Assembly (NCBI RefSeq): GCF_000218545.1
Contig: NC_015671.1
Span: 1,612,001 to 1,676,000 of the forward strand
DNA from: Cellulomonas gilvus ATCC 13127
GTDB taxonomy: Bacteria > Actinomycetota > Actinomycetes > Actinomycetales > Cellulomonadaceae
Length of the DNA: 64,000 nt
Direction: 5' to 3'
Below the pieces are notes generated by a model that saw only the letters and a program-made list of their open reading frames with translations, made no database searches and was not told where the DNA came from. Both the position numbers and the translations under genes were made by a program. Below, one piece after another: positions 1 to 12,950 of the stretch; the stretch's first letter is position 1; every line of letters begins with the position of its first letter.

Positions 1-263
1 CCGCCGGGGAACGCGACCTGACCCGGGTGGTGACCGAGCGTCGCGGCGCGCCGGTGCAGCAGCACGTCGAGGTCGGCCGGCACGCGCTGCGCGTCGTGGT
101 GCGCGGGCGCCGAGTCGAGGACGCCGAACAGCACGAGCACCGCGGCGCGACGCGCGCGGGCCGGGTCATGCAGCATCCGCCCGGGGCCCGTGGGCCAGGC
201 CACACCCTCGCGCACGAGCCGCTCGAGGTCGGCGCGGGCTCCCGTGCCGTCCCCGGCCGTCAT
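1..263 (-). CDS. Nudix hydrolase, CoA pyrophosphatase-like (partial, C-terminus off left edge)
   Basis: I translated this from the raw bases. Only the first 87 or so residues are present and the rest lies beyond base 1. The visible part ends in LHRRAATLGHHPGQVAFPGG, which matches the start of the NudL/CoA-diphosphohydrolase signature (RA..L..H.GQ.AFPGG just before the Nudix box). Such enzymes hydrolyse CoA and related nucleoside diphosphate compounds. ATG at 261-263 overlaps the TGA of the upstream amidotransferase gene by 4 bp, so the two are translationally coupled. The Nudix box itself (GX5EX7REUXEEXGU) cannot be checked because it is outside the window. Confidence 0.8.
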   Translation of the reverse strand, partial: MTAGDGTGARADLERLVREGVAWPTGPGRMLHDPARARRAAVLVLFGVLDSAPAHHDAQRVPADLDVLLHRRAATLGHHPGQVAFPG

Positions 264-952
264 CCCCGCCGCCGGACCTGGTCGGCGAACGCGGCGACCG
301 CAGCGCGGGCCGCGGGGACGAGCGTGGGCAGGTGCCGCTCACCGTCCGCGCGCAGTGCGTCGAGCTCGTCGTCGGACAGGTCTGCGGCCATCTCGGGGGT
401 CGCGAGCCACAGCGCGAGCATCGCGGGCTCGAGCTCGAGGTGGAACTGCAGCCCGAGCGCGCTGCCCTGGCGGAAGGCCTGCACCGGCGTCGCCGGCGTC
501 GAGGCGAGCAGCGTCGCGCCCGGCGGGAGCGAGACCGCGTCGGAGTGCCAGTGCAGGACCGTCGGTCGCGGACCGAGCGCACCCAGCACCGGGTCGTCGG
601 CGTGCACGTCGACGGGGCCGAACCCGATCTCGGTCCCGTGGCGGCGCAGGAGCGTCCCGCCGAGCGCCATCGCGAGCAGCTGCGCACCCAGGCACACGCC
701 GAGCACCGGCACGTCGGCCGCGACCGCGTCGGCGAGCAGCGCGCGTTCGGCGGGCAGCCCCGGGTGGTGCAGGTCGTCGTCGGCGTCCATCGCGCCGCCC
801 ATCACGACCACGCCCGAGACGTCGTCGAGCGCGGGCAGCGCGGGCTGCGTGGCGTCGACGACGGTGCGCACACGCAGCGGCGCGTCGAGGGCGGGCCCGA
901 TCAGGCCCGGGCCCTCGTACGCCGCGTGCGTGAGCACCAGGACGGGACGCAT
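260..952 (-). CDS. class I glutamine amidotransferase (GMP-synthase-like GATase)
   Basis: 230 aa. The nucleophile elbow GVCLGAQLLA (Cys near residue 87) and the late LQFHLE segment (His-x-Glu) form the class I GATase catalytic triad. Stand-alone proteins of this type hydrolyse glutamine and hand ammonia to a partner that cannot be named here. ATG at 950-952 is chosen; a GTG at 959-961 that overlaps the guaB1 stop codon is an alternative. It lies between a GuaB1-type enzyme and a Nudix hydrolase on the same strand with almost no spacing, so it is in one operon with them, which suggests nucleotide metabolism. The exact substrate is unknown. Confidence 0.8.
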   Translation of the reverse strand: MRPVLVLTHAAYEGPGLIGPALDAPLRVRTVVDATQPALPALDDVSGVVVMGGAMDADDDLHHPGLPAERALLADAVAADVPVLGVCLGAQLLAMALGGTLLRRHGTEIGFGPVDVHADDPVLGALGPRPTVLHWHSDAVSLPPGATLLASTPATPVQAFRQGSALGLQFHLELEPAMLALWLATPEMAADLSDDELDALRADGERHLPTLVPAARAAVAAFADQVRRRG

Positions 953-957
953 GTGCG

Positions 958-5131
<4,174 letters not shown>

Positions 5132-5229
5132 GCAGCGGCGCCCACGCGCCCGGCGCGCACGTGGGCGCGCGCGGCGTGACGTGGGGCACACGACCGCCGG
5201 GACCCAGGTCCCGAGACATCCCATCAATT

Positions 5230-5255
5230 GGTCCGTAAGTTCGACTCATCGGACC
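5230..5255 (+). promoter_or_regulatory. inverted repeat upstream of pflB, candidate operator
   Basis: GGTCCG (5230-5235) and CGGACC (5250-5255) are perfect 6-bp arms separated by 14 nt, so their centres are 20 bp (about two helical turns) apart. The repeat sits 20 bp upstream of the pflB start, between dxs and pflB, where a repressor or anaerobic regulator could act. It does not match the FNR or Rex consensus. The regulator is unknown. Confidence 0.35.
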
Positions 5256-5274
5256 GATTCCACAAGGAGCGCAG

Positions 5275-7548
5275 ATGTCCACCACGGCCGTACCCGGCAC
5301 CGACCACCTCGAGGCGACGACGCCCGCAGCATGGGAGGGGTTCGTCACCGGGCCCTGGGTCGACAACATCGACGTGCGTGACTTCATCCAGCGGAACTAC
5401 ACGCCGTACACCGGCGACTCGTCGTTCCTGGTGGGCCCCACGGCGCGGACCACCGCGATCTGGGACAAGCTCTCGTCGATGTTCCCCGCGGAGCGCGAGA
5501 AGGGCGTCTACGACATCGACGCCCGCACGCCGTCGACCATCACGTCGCACGCGCCGGGCTACATCACCGAGGGCGAGGAGGTCATCGTCGGCCTCCAGAC
5601 CGACGCGCCGCTCAAGCGCGCGATCATGCCCAACGGTGGCTACCGCATGGTGCAGACCTCGCTCGAGACCTACGGCTACGAGGCCGACCCGGTCGTCACC
5701 GAGATCTTCACCAAGTACCGCAAGACCCACAACGACGGCGTGTTCGACGCCTACCCGCCCGACGTCCGCGCCGCGCGCTCGTCGCACATCATCACGGGCC
5801 TGCCCGACGCCTACGGCCGCGGCCGGATCATCGGCGACTACCGCCGCGTGGCGCTGTACGGCGTCGACGCGCTGATCGCCGCGAAGAAGCTCGAGCGTGC
5901 CGAGCTCGACATGGAGCGTTCGGTCGAGGACGTCATCCGGGCCCGCGAGGAGCTCGCGGAGCAGATCCGTGCGCTGAACGAGCTCAAGACGATGGCGAAG
6001 TCGTACGGCTACGACATCTCGCAGCCCGCGACCAACGGTCGTGAGGCCGTGCAGTGGCTGTACTTCGCCTACCTCGCGGCGGTCAAGGAGCAGAACGGCG
6101 CCGCGATGTCGCTGGGCCGCACCTCGACGTTCCTCGACGTGTTCCTGCAGCGCGACCTGGCCGCCGGCGTCCTCACCGAGGAGCAGGTCCAGGAGATCAT
6201 CGACGACTTCGTCATCAAGCTGCGGATCGTCCGGTTCCTGCGGACCCCCGAGTACGACAACCTGTTCTCGGGCGACCCGACGTGGGTCACCGAGTCGATC
6301 GCCGGCATCGGCGAGGACGGCCGTCCGCTGGTCACCAAGACCTCGTTCCGCTACCTGCAGACGCTGTACAACCTGGGCCCGGCCCCCGAGCCGAACATGA
6401 CGGTCTTCTGGAGCGACAAGCTCCCCGAGGGCTTCAAGGCCTACTGCGCGCAGGTGTCGATCGACACGTCCGCGGTGCAGTACGAGTCGGACGACCTGAT
6501 CCGGGCCGACTGGGGCGACGACGCCGCGATCGCGTGCTGCGTGTCCCCGATGCGCGTGGGCAAGCAGATGCAGTTCTTCGGCGCCCGCGTGAACCTGGCC
6601 AAGGCGCTGCTGTACGCGATCAACGGTGGCCGCGACGAGGTGTCCGGCAAGCAGGTCGCGCCGGTCTCCGCGCCGGTCGAGGGCGAGTTCCTCGACTACG
6701 ACGACGTCATGGCCAAGTTCGACAAGATGATGGACTGGCTCGCCCAGACCTACGTCGACGCGCTCAACTGCGTGCACTACATGCACGACAAGTACGCGTA
6801 CGAGCGCATCGAGATGGCGCTGCACGACCGCGAGATCCTGCGCACCATGGCCTGCGGCATCGCCGGCCTGTCGGTCGTGGCGGACTCGCTGTCGGCCATG
6901 AAGTACGGCAAGGTCCGCGTGCTGCGCACCGCCGACGGCCTGATCACGGAGTACCAGACCGAGGGCGACTTCCCTGCTTACGGCAACGACGACGACCGGG
7001 TCGACGACATCGCGGTGTCGCTGGTCGAGACGTTCATGCAGAAGATCCGCCAGTACCCGACGTACCGCAACGCGCTGCACACGCAGTCGGTGCTGACCAT
7101 CACGTCGAACGTCGTGTACGGCAAGGCCACGGGCTCGACGCCCGACGGTCGCCGGGCCGGCGAGCCGTTCGCCCCGGGTGCCAACCCGATGAACGGGCGC
7201 GACACGCACGGCATGCTCGCGTCCGCGCTGTCGGTCGCCAAGCTGCCGTACTCGCAGGCGCAGGACGGCATCTCGCTCACGTCGTCGGTCGTGCCCTCGG
7301 GCCTGGGCCGCACGCGTGAGGAGCAGGTGACCAACCTGGTGGGTCTGCTCGACGCGTACACGCTGTCGAGCGGCTACCACATGAACGTCAACGTGCTGAA
7401 CCGTGAGACGCTCGTCGACGCCATGGAGCACCCGGAGAACTACCCGCAGCTGACCATCCGGGTCAGCGGCTACGCGGTGAACTTCGTCCGGCTGACCCGC
7501 GAGCAGCAGCTCGACGTGCTGTCCCGCACGTTCCACGGCGCGGTCTGA
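5275..7548 (+). CDS. pflB: formate C-acetyltransferase (pyruvate formate-lyase)
   Basis: 757 aa, the same length class as E. coli PflB. It converts pyruvate and CoA to acetyl-CoA and formate under anoxia using a glycyl radical. The adjacent catalytic cysteines are C421-C422 ([13 protein letters not shown]) and the radical glycine is G732 in RVSGYAV near the C-terminus. ATG at 5275 follows AAGGAG by 8 nt. The activase gene pflA follows after 84 bp that include a strong hairpin. Usage is dominated by GC-rich codons, as expected for a highly expressed gene. Together with pflA it indicates mixed-acid fermentation in a facultative anaerobe. Confidence 0.97.
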   Translation: MSTTAVPGTDHLEATTPAAWEGFVTGPWVDNIDVRDFIQRNYTPYTGDSSFLVGPTARTTAIWDKLSSMFPAEREKGVYDIDARTPSTITSHAPGYITEGEEVIVGLQTDAPLKRAIMPNGGYRMVQTSLETYGYEADPVVTEIFTKYRKTHNDGVFDAYPPDVRAARSSHIITGLPDAYGRGRIIGDYRRVALYGVDALIAAKKLERAELDMERSVEDVIRAREELAEQIRALNELKTMAKSYGYDISQPATNGREAVQWLYFAYLAAVKEQNGAAMSLGRTSTFLDVFLQRDLAAGVLTEEQVQEIIDDFVIKLRIVRFLRTPEYDNLFSGDPTWVTESIAGIGEDGRPLVTKTSFRYLQTLYNLGPAPEPNMTVFWSDKLPEGFKAYCAQVSIDTSAVQYESDDLIRADWGDDAAIACCVSPMRVGKQMQFFGARVNLAKALLYAINGGRDEVSGKQVAPVSAPVEGEFLDYDDVMAKFDKMMDWLAQTYVDALNCVHYMHDKYAYERIEMALHDREILRTMACGIAGLSVVADSLSAMKYGKVRVLRTADGLITEYQTEGDFPAYGNDDDRVDDIAVSLVETFMQKIRQYPTYRNALHTQSVLTITSNVVYGKATGSTPDGRRAGEPFAPGANPMNGRDTHGMLASALSVAKLPYSQAQDGISLTSSVVPSGLGRTREEQVTNLVGLLDAYTLSSGYHMNVNVLNRETLVDAMEHPENYPQLTIRVSGYAVNFVRLTREQQLDVLSRTFHGAV

Positions 7549-7560
7549 CCTTCGCACCAC

Positions 7561-7599
7561 CCCGCGGGGAGGGCCGTCCTGGGACGCCCTCCCCGCGGG
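7561..7599 (+). terminator. 14-bp hairpin between pflB and pflA
   Basis: CCCGCGGGGAGGGC (7561-7574) pairs perfectly with GCCCTCCCCGCGGG (7586-7599) across an 11-nt loop. There is no T-tract, so it is either a weak terminator or an mRNA-stabilising 3' end that makes pflB more abundant than the downstream pflA. It starts 13 bp after the pflB stop. Confidence 0.7.
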
Positions 7600-7632
7600 C
7601 ACCGCATCCCGCACCAGACGAAGGAGACGACG

Positions 7633-8529
7633 ATGAGCTCGGTCACCGAGGAGCTCGGCGCGGGTGCGCCGGTCGTCCCCCTCGGGATGCCGCTCGTCGG
7701 CGGCGCCCACGGTCGCGTGCAGGGTGCGGGCACCGAGGGCCTCGCGGAGGCCGAGACCGACGACCGCTCGGCCAAGCTGGCCGCGGTGCGTGCGGGCGAC
7801 ATCGGCTCGGTGCACTCGTGGGAGCTCGTCACGGCGGTCGACGGTCCCGGCACCCGGATGACGGTGTTCCTCTCCGGCTGCCCGCTGCGCTGCCTGTACT
7901 GCCACAACCCCGACACCATGGAGATGCGACGCGGCACGGACGTGCGCGCCGACGAGATCCTGGCCAAGGTCAAGCGCTACCGCGGTGTCATGAAGGCCAC
8001 CAAGGGCGGCCTGACGATCTCCGGCGGGGAGCCCCTCATGCAGCCCGCGTACGTGCGGCGGCTGCTGCGCGGCGCCAAGGCGATGGACGTGCACACCGCG
8101 ATCGACACCTCGGGGTACCTGGGCGCGCAGTGCACCGACGAGATGCTCGACGACATCGACCTGGTCCTGCTCGACGTGAAGTCGGGCGACCCCGAGACGT
8201 ACAAGCGCGCGACCGGCCGCGAGCTCGAGCCCACGCTGCAGTTCGGCCGCCGGCTCGCGGCACGCGGTGACACCGAGATCTGGGTGCGCTTCGTGCTGGT
8301 GCCGGGTCTGACGGACGACGAGGCCAACGTCGAGCTGGTCGCGCAGTACGTCGCGTCGCTGGGCGAGAGCGTGACGCGCGTCGAGGTCCTCCCGTTCCAC
8401 CAGATGGGCCGGGACAAGTGGGAGGAGCTCGGCATGCGCTACGAGCTCGAGGACACGCAGCCCCCCAGCCCCGAGCTGGTCGAGCGCGTGCGCGGCCAGT
8501 TCCGCAGCCGGGGCCTGCAGGTCTTCTGA
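7633..8529 (+). CDS. pflA: pyruvate formate-lyase activating enzyme (radical SAM)
   Basis: 298 aa. It carries the radical-SAM motif C83-x3-C87-x2-C90 (SGCPLRCLYCHNPDTM) that holds the 4Fe-4S cluster, followed by TISGGEPLMQP, the SAM-binding GGE motif. It generates the glycyl radical on PflB using S-adenosylmethionine. ATG at 7633 has AAGGAG at 7620-7625. The protein is about 50 residues longer at the N-terminus than E. coli PflA; this extension (about residues 1-55) is low in recognisable motifs, and an internal start is possible. The gene order pflB-pflA is standard. Confidence 0.95.
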   Translation: MSSVTEELGAGAPVVPLGMPLVGGAHGRVQGAGTEGLAEAETDDRSAKLAAVRAGDIGSVHSWELVTAVDGPGTRMTVFLSGCPLRCLYCHNPDTMEMRRGTDVRADEILAKVKRYRGVMKATKGGLTISGGEPLMQPAYVRRLLRGAKAMDVHTAIDTSGYLGAQCTDEMLDDIDLVLLDVKSGDPETYKRATGRELEPTLQFGRRLAARGDTEIWVRFVLVPGLTDDEANVELVAQYVASLGESVTRVEVLPFHQMGRDKWEELGMRYELEDTQPPSPELVERVRGQFRSRGLQVF

Positions 8530-8532
8530 GCC

Positions 8533-9204
8533 TCAGAGCGCGGAGATCGCTCCCTGCGCACGCTCGGGCCGTGCGAGCGCCCGGACCAGCGCATCCTGCC
8601 CGTGGCGGCGGACCGCCAGGTCCGTCAGGAGCGTGAGCACCGGACGGAGCGTCGCCGCGGCGAACTCGGGGACCGGCACGCCGACGCCGGCGGCGAGGTC
8701 GTCGCTGTGCACCACGACCTCCATCAGCCGGCTCACCAGGAAGTCGTCGGTCCGCAGCACGAGGCCCGTCCACGGCAGCAGCAGGGCCGGGGGAGCGGCC
8801 GCCAGCGCCGCGGGAAGGGCCGCGAGGGCGGCGCGGGCCGCAGCGACGGCCTCGTCGTGGCCCGCGGACGCCTGCTGCTCGCCGCGCTCACGCACGCCCA
8901 CGTTCGCGGGGCCGTCCAGGTCCTGCTGGAGCCACTCGGCGCGCGCGTAGTGCTCGTCCGCGGTGATCGGTGCGGTCAGGCGCGGGTCGGCCGGGTCGTG
9001 CGCCGCGATCAGCTCGATGACGCGCTGCGGCTGGTTGACCAGGTGCCACGTGAGCGCGCCCACGCTCGTGCCCGCGCACGCCGACTCCTGGTCCCACGCC
9101 GCGGCCACCTCGGGCCGCGCGACGAGCGCGACCAGCAGCTCGGTGGCCGGGACCAGCGCGTCCCGGTCCAGGACACCCTCGAACGTCAACCCCGTCTGTG
9201 CCAT
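8533..9204 (-). CDS. DinB/maleylpyruvate isomerase-like metal-binding protein
   Basis: 223 aa. It looks like the DinB-fold family often called TIGR03083/TIGR03086 or mycothiol-dependent maleylpyruvate isomerase N-terminal domain: a four-helix protein with metal-ligand histidines, here TWHLVNQPQRVIELI near residue 55 and MEVVVHSDDLAAG near residue 160. Many members use mycothiol in thiol-transfer or detoxification, but no substrate can be assigned. It converges with pflA, with 3 bp between the stops. ATG at 9202-9204 is chosen because CAGGGT lies 6 nt upstream, a possible leaderless -10; a longer start at 9252 would lie inside a hairpin. Confidence 0.72.
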   Translation of the reverse strand: MAQTGLTFEGVLDRDALVPATELLVALVARPEVAAAWDQESACAGTSVGALTWHLVNQPQRVIELIAAHDPADPRLTAPITADEHYARAEWLQQDLDGPANVGVRERGEQQASAGHDEAVAAARAALAALPAALAAAPPALLLPWTGLVLRTDDFLVSRLMEVVVHSDDLAAGVGVPVPEFAAATLRPVLTLLTDLAVRRHGQDALVRALARPERAQGAISAL

Positions 9205-9217
9205 GCGCACACCCTGC

Positions 9218-9257
9218 CACGCGTGCGCCGGGTGACGGTGCACCCGGCGCACGCGTG
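9218..9257 (-). terminator. perfect 17-bp hairpin downstream of the fadB-like gene
   Basis: Bases 9218-9234 pair perfectly with 9241-9257 around a 6-nt loop (ACGGTG on the plus strand). It begins 6 bp beyond the stop codon of the fadB-like gene and ends 14 bp before the start of the DinB-like gene, both on the minus strand. It lacks a U-tract, but its position and strength suit an intrinsic, actinobacterial-type terminator or a 3' stabiliser. Confidence 0.75.
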
Positions 9258-9262
9258 CACGT

Positions 9263-11419
9263 TCAGGAGCGCAGCACGCTCGCGACGCCGGGCTCGAGCA
9301 GGCGCCGGCCCAGGATGCGCTCCGAGTAGCCCGTGCGGTCGAGGTACGGCGTGAGGCCGCCCAGGTGGAAGCCCCAGCCGGCGCCCAGGATCATGCACAG
9401 GTCGATCTGCTGCGGCGTCGCCACCACGCCCTCGTCGAGCATGTGGCCCACCTCGACCGTGAGCGCCGTGAGCACGGCGTCGAGCACGCCCGCCTCGTCG
9501 AGCGGCTCGCCCGCGGGCGCGGACGTGCGCGTCGCGTCGAACGTCGCCTGGATGGCCGGGTCCACGGGCTTGGGCAGTCCCTTGGCGGGTGCCGGCAGCA
9601 CCACGCGCGTGCCGTCCGCGACGAGCTTCTCGAGCCCGGGCGAGCGCGGGAACCGCTCGCCCAGGTCCTCGCGCAGCGACGTCAGGACGTGCAGGCCCAC
9701 CGCGGGCCCCACGAGGTCGAACAGCTCGAACGGGGGCATGGGCAGGCCCAGCGGCCGCAGCGCACGGTCCGCGACCTCGACCGGGGTGCCCTTCTCGACC
9801 GCGTCGACGATCACGCCGAGCAGCAGCACCAGCAGGCGGTTGACGACGAATCCCGGCCGGTCGGCGACGAGCACCGCGGTCTTGCGCAGCTGGGCCGCGA
9901 CCGCGAAGCCCGTGGCCAGCGCCTCGGGTGACGTGTGCTCGGCGTGGATCACCTCGACGAGCGGCATCGCCGCGACCGGGTTGAAGAAGTGCAGCCCGAC
10001 GACACGCTCGGGGTGCTGCAGGTCCGCGGCCATCTGCGTGACGGACAGGGCCGAGGTGTTGGTGGCCAGCACCGCCTCGGGGGAGACCACCTGCTCGACC
10101 TCGGCGAACACGCGCTTCTTGAGCGCGAGCACCTCGGTCACGGCCTCGATGACCAGGTCGCAGCCCGCCAGGTCCGCGAGGTCCGTGGTCCCGTGCACCG
10201 AGCCCAGCACGCGCGACGCCGCCGCGTCGGACATGCGGCCCGTCGAGCGCAGGCGCTCGACGCCCGCGGCGACGGCCTGCAGCCCCGCGGCCACGCGCTC
10301 GTCGTCCAGGTCGCGCATGACCACGGGGACCCCGAGCCGCTGCGCGAGCAGGAGCGCGATCTGCGCCGCCATGAGCCCCGCGCCGACGATGCCGACGCGC
10401 GTGACCGGCCGGGCGAGCGCGCGGTCGGGCGCGCCCACGGGGCGCTTGCCGCCCGAGACGAGCCCGAACGCGTACACCGACGCGCGCATCTCGTCGGACA
10501 TGATCAGGTCCGCCAGCGCCTCGTCCTCGGCCGCGAACGCCTCCTCGCGGGACGCCGTCCGGGCCGCGGCGACCAGGTCGAGCGCGCGGTAGGGCGCGGG
10601 GCGCGAGCCGTGGATCGTCGCGTCGAGCCGCTCGCGTGCCGCGCGCGTCACGGCGTGCCAGGTCTCCTCGTCGTCGAGCTCGCGGCGCGGGACCTCGACC
10701 TCGCCGGTGAGCACGCGGGCCGCCCACCGCACCGACTCCTCGAGGAAGTCCGCGGCGTCGAGGACCACGTCCACCAGCCCGATGCGTGCGGCCTCCTGCG
10801 CCGAGAACGGCTTGTTCGCGGCCGGGCGCGCCAGGATCACGTCGAGCGCGGTCTGCACGCCCACGAGCCGCGGCACCACGTACGCGCCGCCCCAGCCGGG
10901 GACCAGACCCAGCCCCGTCTCGGGGAGCGCGAGCGCGCGCACGTCCGCCGCCGCGGTCCGGTAGTCGCAGTTGAGCGCGAGCTCGAGCCCACCGCCGAGG
11001 GCGACGCCGTTGACGAACGCGAACGTCGGCGCACCCATGTCGTGCAGGAGCGCATAGGCCGCATGACCGCCGCGGCCCAGCGCGAGCGCGTCGTCGCGCG
11101 ACGTGACCGTGGCCACCTGCGTGAGGTCGGCGCCCGCGGCCAGGAAGTACGGCTTGCCCGTGACGGCGACGGCCTGCACCTCGCCCGCCTGCACCCGCGC
11201 CCGGACCGCGGTCAGCGTCGCGGTGAGCTCCGCGATGCCGAGCGGCCCGAACGTCGTCGGCTTGGTGTGGTCCAGGCCGTTGTCGATCGTGACGAGCACG
11301 AGCGTGCCGGCCCCGCCCGGCAGCCGGACGTCGCGCGCGAGCGCGTGCGACACGCGCTCGGTCCGGTTCGGGCGCTCCACGGGCTGCTGGTCCGACGGGG
11401 TTCCGGTGGTGGCGCTCAC
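9263..11419 (-). CDS. fatty-acid oxidation complex alpha subunit (enoyl-CoA hydratase / 3-hydroxyacyl-CoA dehydrogenase)
   Basis: 718 aa. The N-terminal crotonase domain has NGVALGGGLELAL and ALPETGLGLVPGWGG, which carry the two Glu residues equivalent to those of FadB. The central NAD-binding domain starts with GIVGAGLMAAQIALL (about residue 340), and two 3-hydroxyacyl-CoA dehydrogenase C-terminal domains follow. It catalyses hydration and NAD-dependent oxidation of enoyl-CoA in beta-oxidation, and acts with the thiolase encoded just upstream. GTG at 11417-11419 overlaps the thiolase stop by 4 bp (GTGA) and has GAGGAGG upstream. The much longer open frame to 12763 is antisense-like noise over the thiolase gene. 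Confidence 0.93.
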   Translation of the reverse strand: MSATTGTPSDQQPVERPNRTERVSHALARDVRLPGGAGTLVLVTIDNGLDHTKPTTFGPLGIAELTATLTAVRARVQAGEVQAVAVTGKPYFLAAGADLTQVATVTSRDDALALGRGGHAAYALLHDMGAPTFAFVNGVALGGGLELALNCDYRTAAADVRALALPETGLGLVPGWGGAYVVPRLVGVQTALDVILARPAANKPFSAQEAARIGLVDVVLDAADFLEESVRWAARVLTGEVEVPRRELDDEETWHAVTRAARERLDATIHGSRPAPYRALDLVAAARTASREEAFAAEDEALADLIMSDEMRASVYAFGLVSGGKRPVGAPDRALARPVTRVGIVGAGLMAAQIALLLAQRLGVPVVMRDLDDERVAAGLQAVAAGVERLRSTGRMSDAAASRVLGSVHGTTDLADLAGCDLVIEAVTEVLALKKRVFAEVEQVVSPEAVLATNTSALSVTQMAADLQHPERVVGLHFFNPVAAMPLVEVIHAEHTSPEALATGFAVAAQLRKTAVLVADRPGFVVNRLLVLLLGVIVDAVEKGTPVEVADRALRPLGLPMPPFELFDLVGPAVGLHVLTSLREDLGERFPRSPGLEKLVADGTRVVLPAPAKGLPKPVDPAIQATFDATRTSAPAGEPLDEAGVLDAVLTALTVEVGHMLDEGVVATPQQIDLCMILGAGWGFHLGGLTPYLDRTGYSERILGRRLLEPGVASVLRS

Positions 11420-12690
11420 GGTGCGACCTCCTCGTCGCTCGACGGCACGTAGTCCGCGTGGTGGGGGTTCTCCCAGATGACGGTGCCGCCCTGGCCGAGG
11501 CCCACGCACATCGTCGTGAGGCCGTAGCGGACCTCGGGGTGCTCGGCGAACTGGCGCGCGAGCTGCGTCATGAGCCGGACGCCCGAGGACGCCAGCGGGT
11601 GACCCACGGCGATCGCGCCGCCGTACGGGTTGACGCGCGGGTCGTCGTCGGGGATGCCGAACGCGTCCAGGAACGCGATCACCTGGACCGCGAACGCCTC
11701 GTTGATCTCGAACAGGCCGATGTCGTCGATCGTCAGGCTCGCACGCTCGAGCGCACGCCGTGTCGCCGGGACGGGGCCCACGCCCATGATCTCCGGCTCG
11801 ACGCCCGCGTACGCGAACGCGACCAGGCGCATGCGCACCGGCAGGCCCAGGGCGGATGCGGTGTCCTCGGCGGCCAGGAGGCACGCCGCCGCGCCGTCGG
11901 TCAGGGGCGCCGACGTGCCGGCCGTGACCCGCCCGCCCGCGCGGAACGGCGTCGGCAGCGCGCCGATGCCCTCGACCGTGGTGCCGGGGCGCGGTGGCTC
12001 GTCGGCGGTCGCCAGGCCCCAGCCGCGCTCGGGGTCGCGCGTGGCCACGGGGACCAGATCGGGCTCGATGCGACCCGCCGCCAGCGCGGCGGCGTACTTG
12101 CGCTGGCTCGCGGCGCCGTACGCGTCGGCCCGCTCGCGCGTGAGGTGCGGGAACCGGTCGTGCAGATTCTCGGCCGTGACGCCCATGTTGAGCGCGTCGG
12201 GCGCGACGAGCCGCTCGGACAGGAACCGGGGGTTGGGATCGGCGTCCAGCCCCATCGGGTGGCGACCCATGTGCTCCACGCCGCCGGCGAGCGCGACGTC
12301 GGCCGCGCCGACGCCGATCTGCGCCGCGAGGTTGGTCACCGCCGTCATCGCGCCGGCGCACATGCGGTCGACCGCGTACCCGGGGACCGAGCGCGGAAGG
12401 CCCGCGAGCACGCCCACGGTGCGGCCGAGCGTGAGGCCCTGGTCGCCCTGCTGGGTGGTGGCCGCGATCGCGACCTCGTCGATCCGGTCGGGCGGCAGCT
12501 GCGGGTGGCGCCGCAGCAGCTCGCGGACCGCCTTGACCGCGAGGTCGTCGGCGCGTGTGCCGGTGTACAGGCCGTCGGCGCGGGCACGCCCGAACGGGGT
12601 GCGCACGCCGTCGACGAACACGGTGCGGCGCACGCGCGAGGGCGCCGGTCGGGACGGTGCGGCGGGTGACGGGACGGATGCGGTGGGCAT
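11416..12690 (-). CDS. fadA: acetyl-CoA acyltransferase (thiolase)
   Basis: 424 aa. The thiolase signatures are all present: the acyl-accepting Cys in VDRMCAGAMTAV, ALNMGVTAENL, the NEAFAVQ segment, the His in GGAIAVGHPLASSG and the second Cys in TTMCVGLGQGG. It cleaves 3-ketoacyl-CoA with CoA in the last step of beta-oxidation. ATG at 12688-12690 is chosen because GGAGG lies 6 nt upstream; an in-frame ATG at 12720 has no ribosome binding site. It is translationally coupled to the fadB-like gene downstream. An inverted repeat 160 bp upstream may control the pair. Confidence 0.93.
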   Translation of the reverse strand: MPTASVPSPAAPSRPAPSRVRRTVFVDGVRTPFGRARADGLYTGTRADDLAVKAVRELLRRHPQLPPDRIDEVAIAATTQQGDQGLTLGRTVGVLAGLPRSVPGYAVDRMCAGAMTAVTNLAAQIGVGAADVALAGGVEHMGRHPMGLDADPNPRFLSERLVAPDALNMGVTAENLHDRFPHLTRERADAYGAASQRKYAAALAAGRIEPDLVPVATRDPERGWGLATADEPPRPGTTVEGIGALPTPFRAGGRVTAGTSAPLTDGAAACLLAAEDTASALGLPVRMRLVAFAYAGVEPEIMGVGPVPATRRALERASLTIDDIGLFEINEAFAVQVIAFLDAFGIPDDDPRVNPYGGAIAVGHPLASSGVRLMTQLARQFAEHPEVRYGLTTMCVGLGQGGTVIWENPHHADYVPSSDEEVAP

Positions 12691-12849
12691 CGGGCCTCCA
12701 GGCGGGACGACGGTGTCCATGTGGATGCTTCGGGTCACTACGGGGTCGCGACGTGGTCGCCACGGGTCACTGCTGGTCGCGCCGGGAGCGCGTGAGCCGT
12801 GCTCCCGGCATCCTGCCGTGCGGCAGGACCTTCGTCCTGACAGGGCGAA

Positions 12850-12865
12850 GTTACTCGAGAGTAAC
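12850..12865 (-). promoter_or_regulatory. inverted repeat GTTACTC-GA-GAGTAAC, candidate fatty-acid regulator site
   Basis: Perfect 7-bp arms GTTACTC and GAGTAAC are separated by 2 bp. It is an AT-richer island in GC-rich DNA, located 160 bp upstream of the fadA start. The size and symmetry suit a TetR-family operator, the usual class of regulator for actinobacterial beta-oxidation genes. Binding is an inference from position and symmetry only. Confidence 0.5.
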
Positions 12866-12950
12866 ATCCGGCGCCGCGCCGTGGCGGTCACCCCTTCGGG
12901 CGGTCCTCACCGAGGTCAGGGCGTGGCCCCGCGGACCGGTCCGCGCCCGG

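Noticed and set aside
5224..8400. 1058-codon minus-strand open frame opposite pflB and pflA
   Set aside because: It shows the same Arg/His/Val/Asp-rich shadow composition. The plus strand encodes well-conserved PflB and PflA with catalytic residues in place.
11420..12763. N-terminal extension of the fadB-like frame to 1166 codons
   Set aside because: The extra part overlaps the thiolase gene in another frame and is Arg/Gly-rich noise. The GTG at 11419 has a ribosome binding site and a GTGA overlap.
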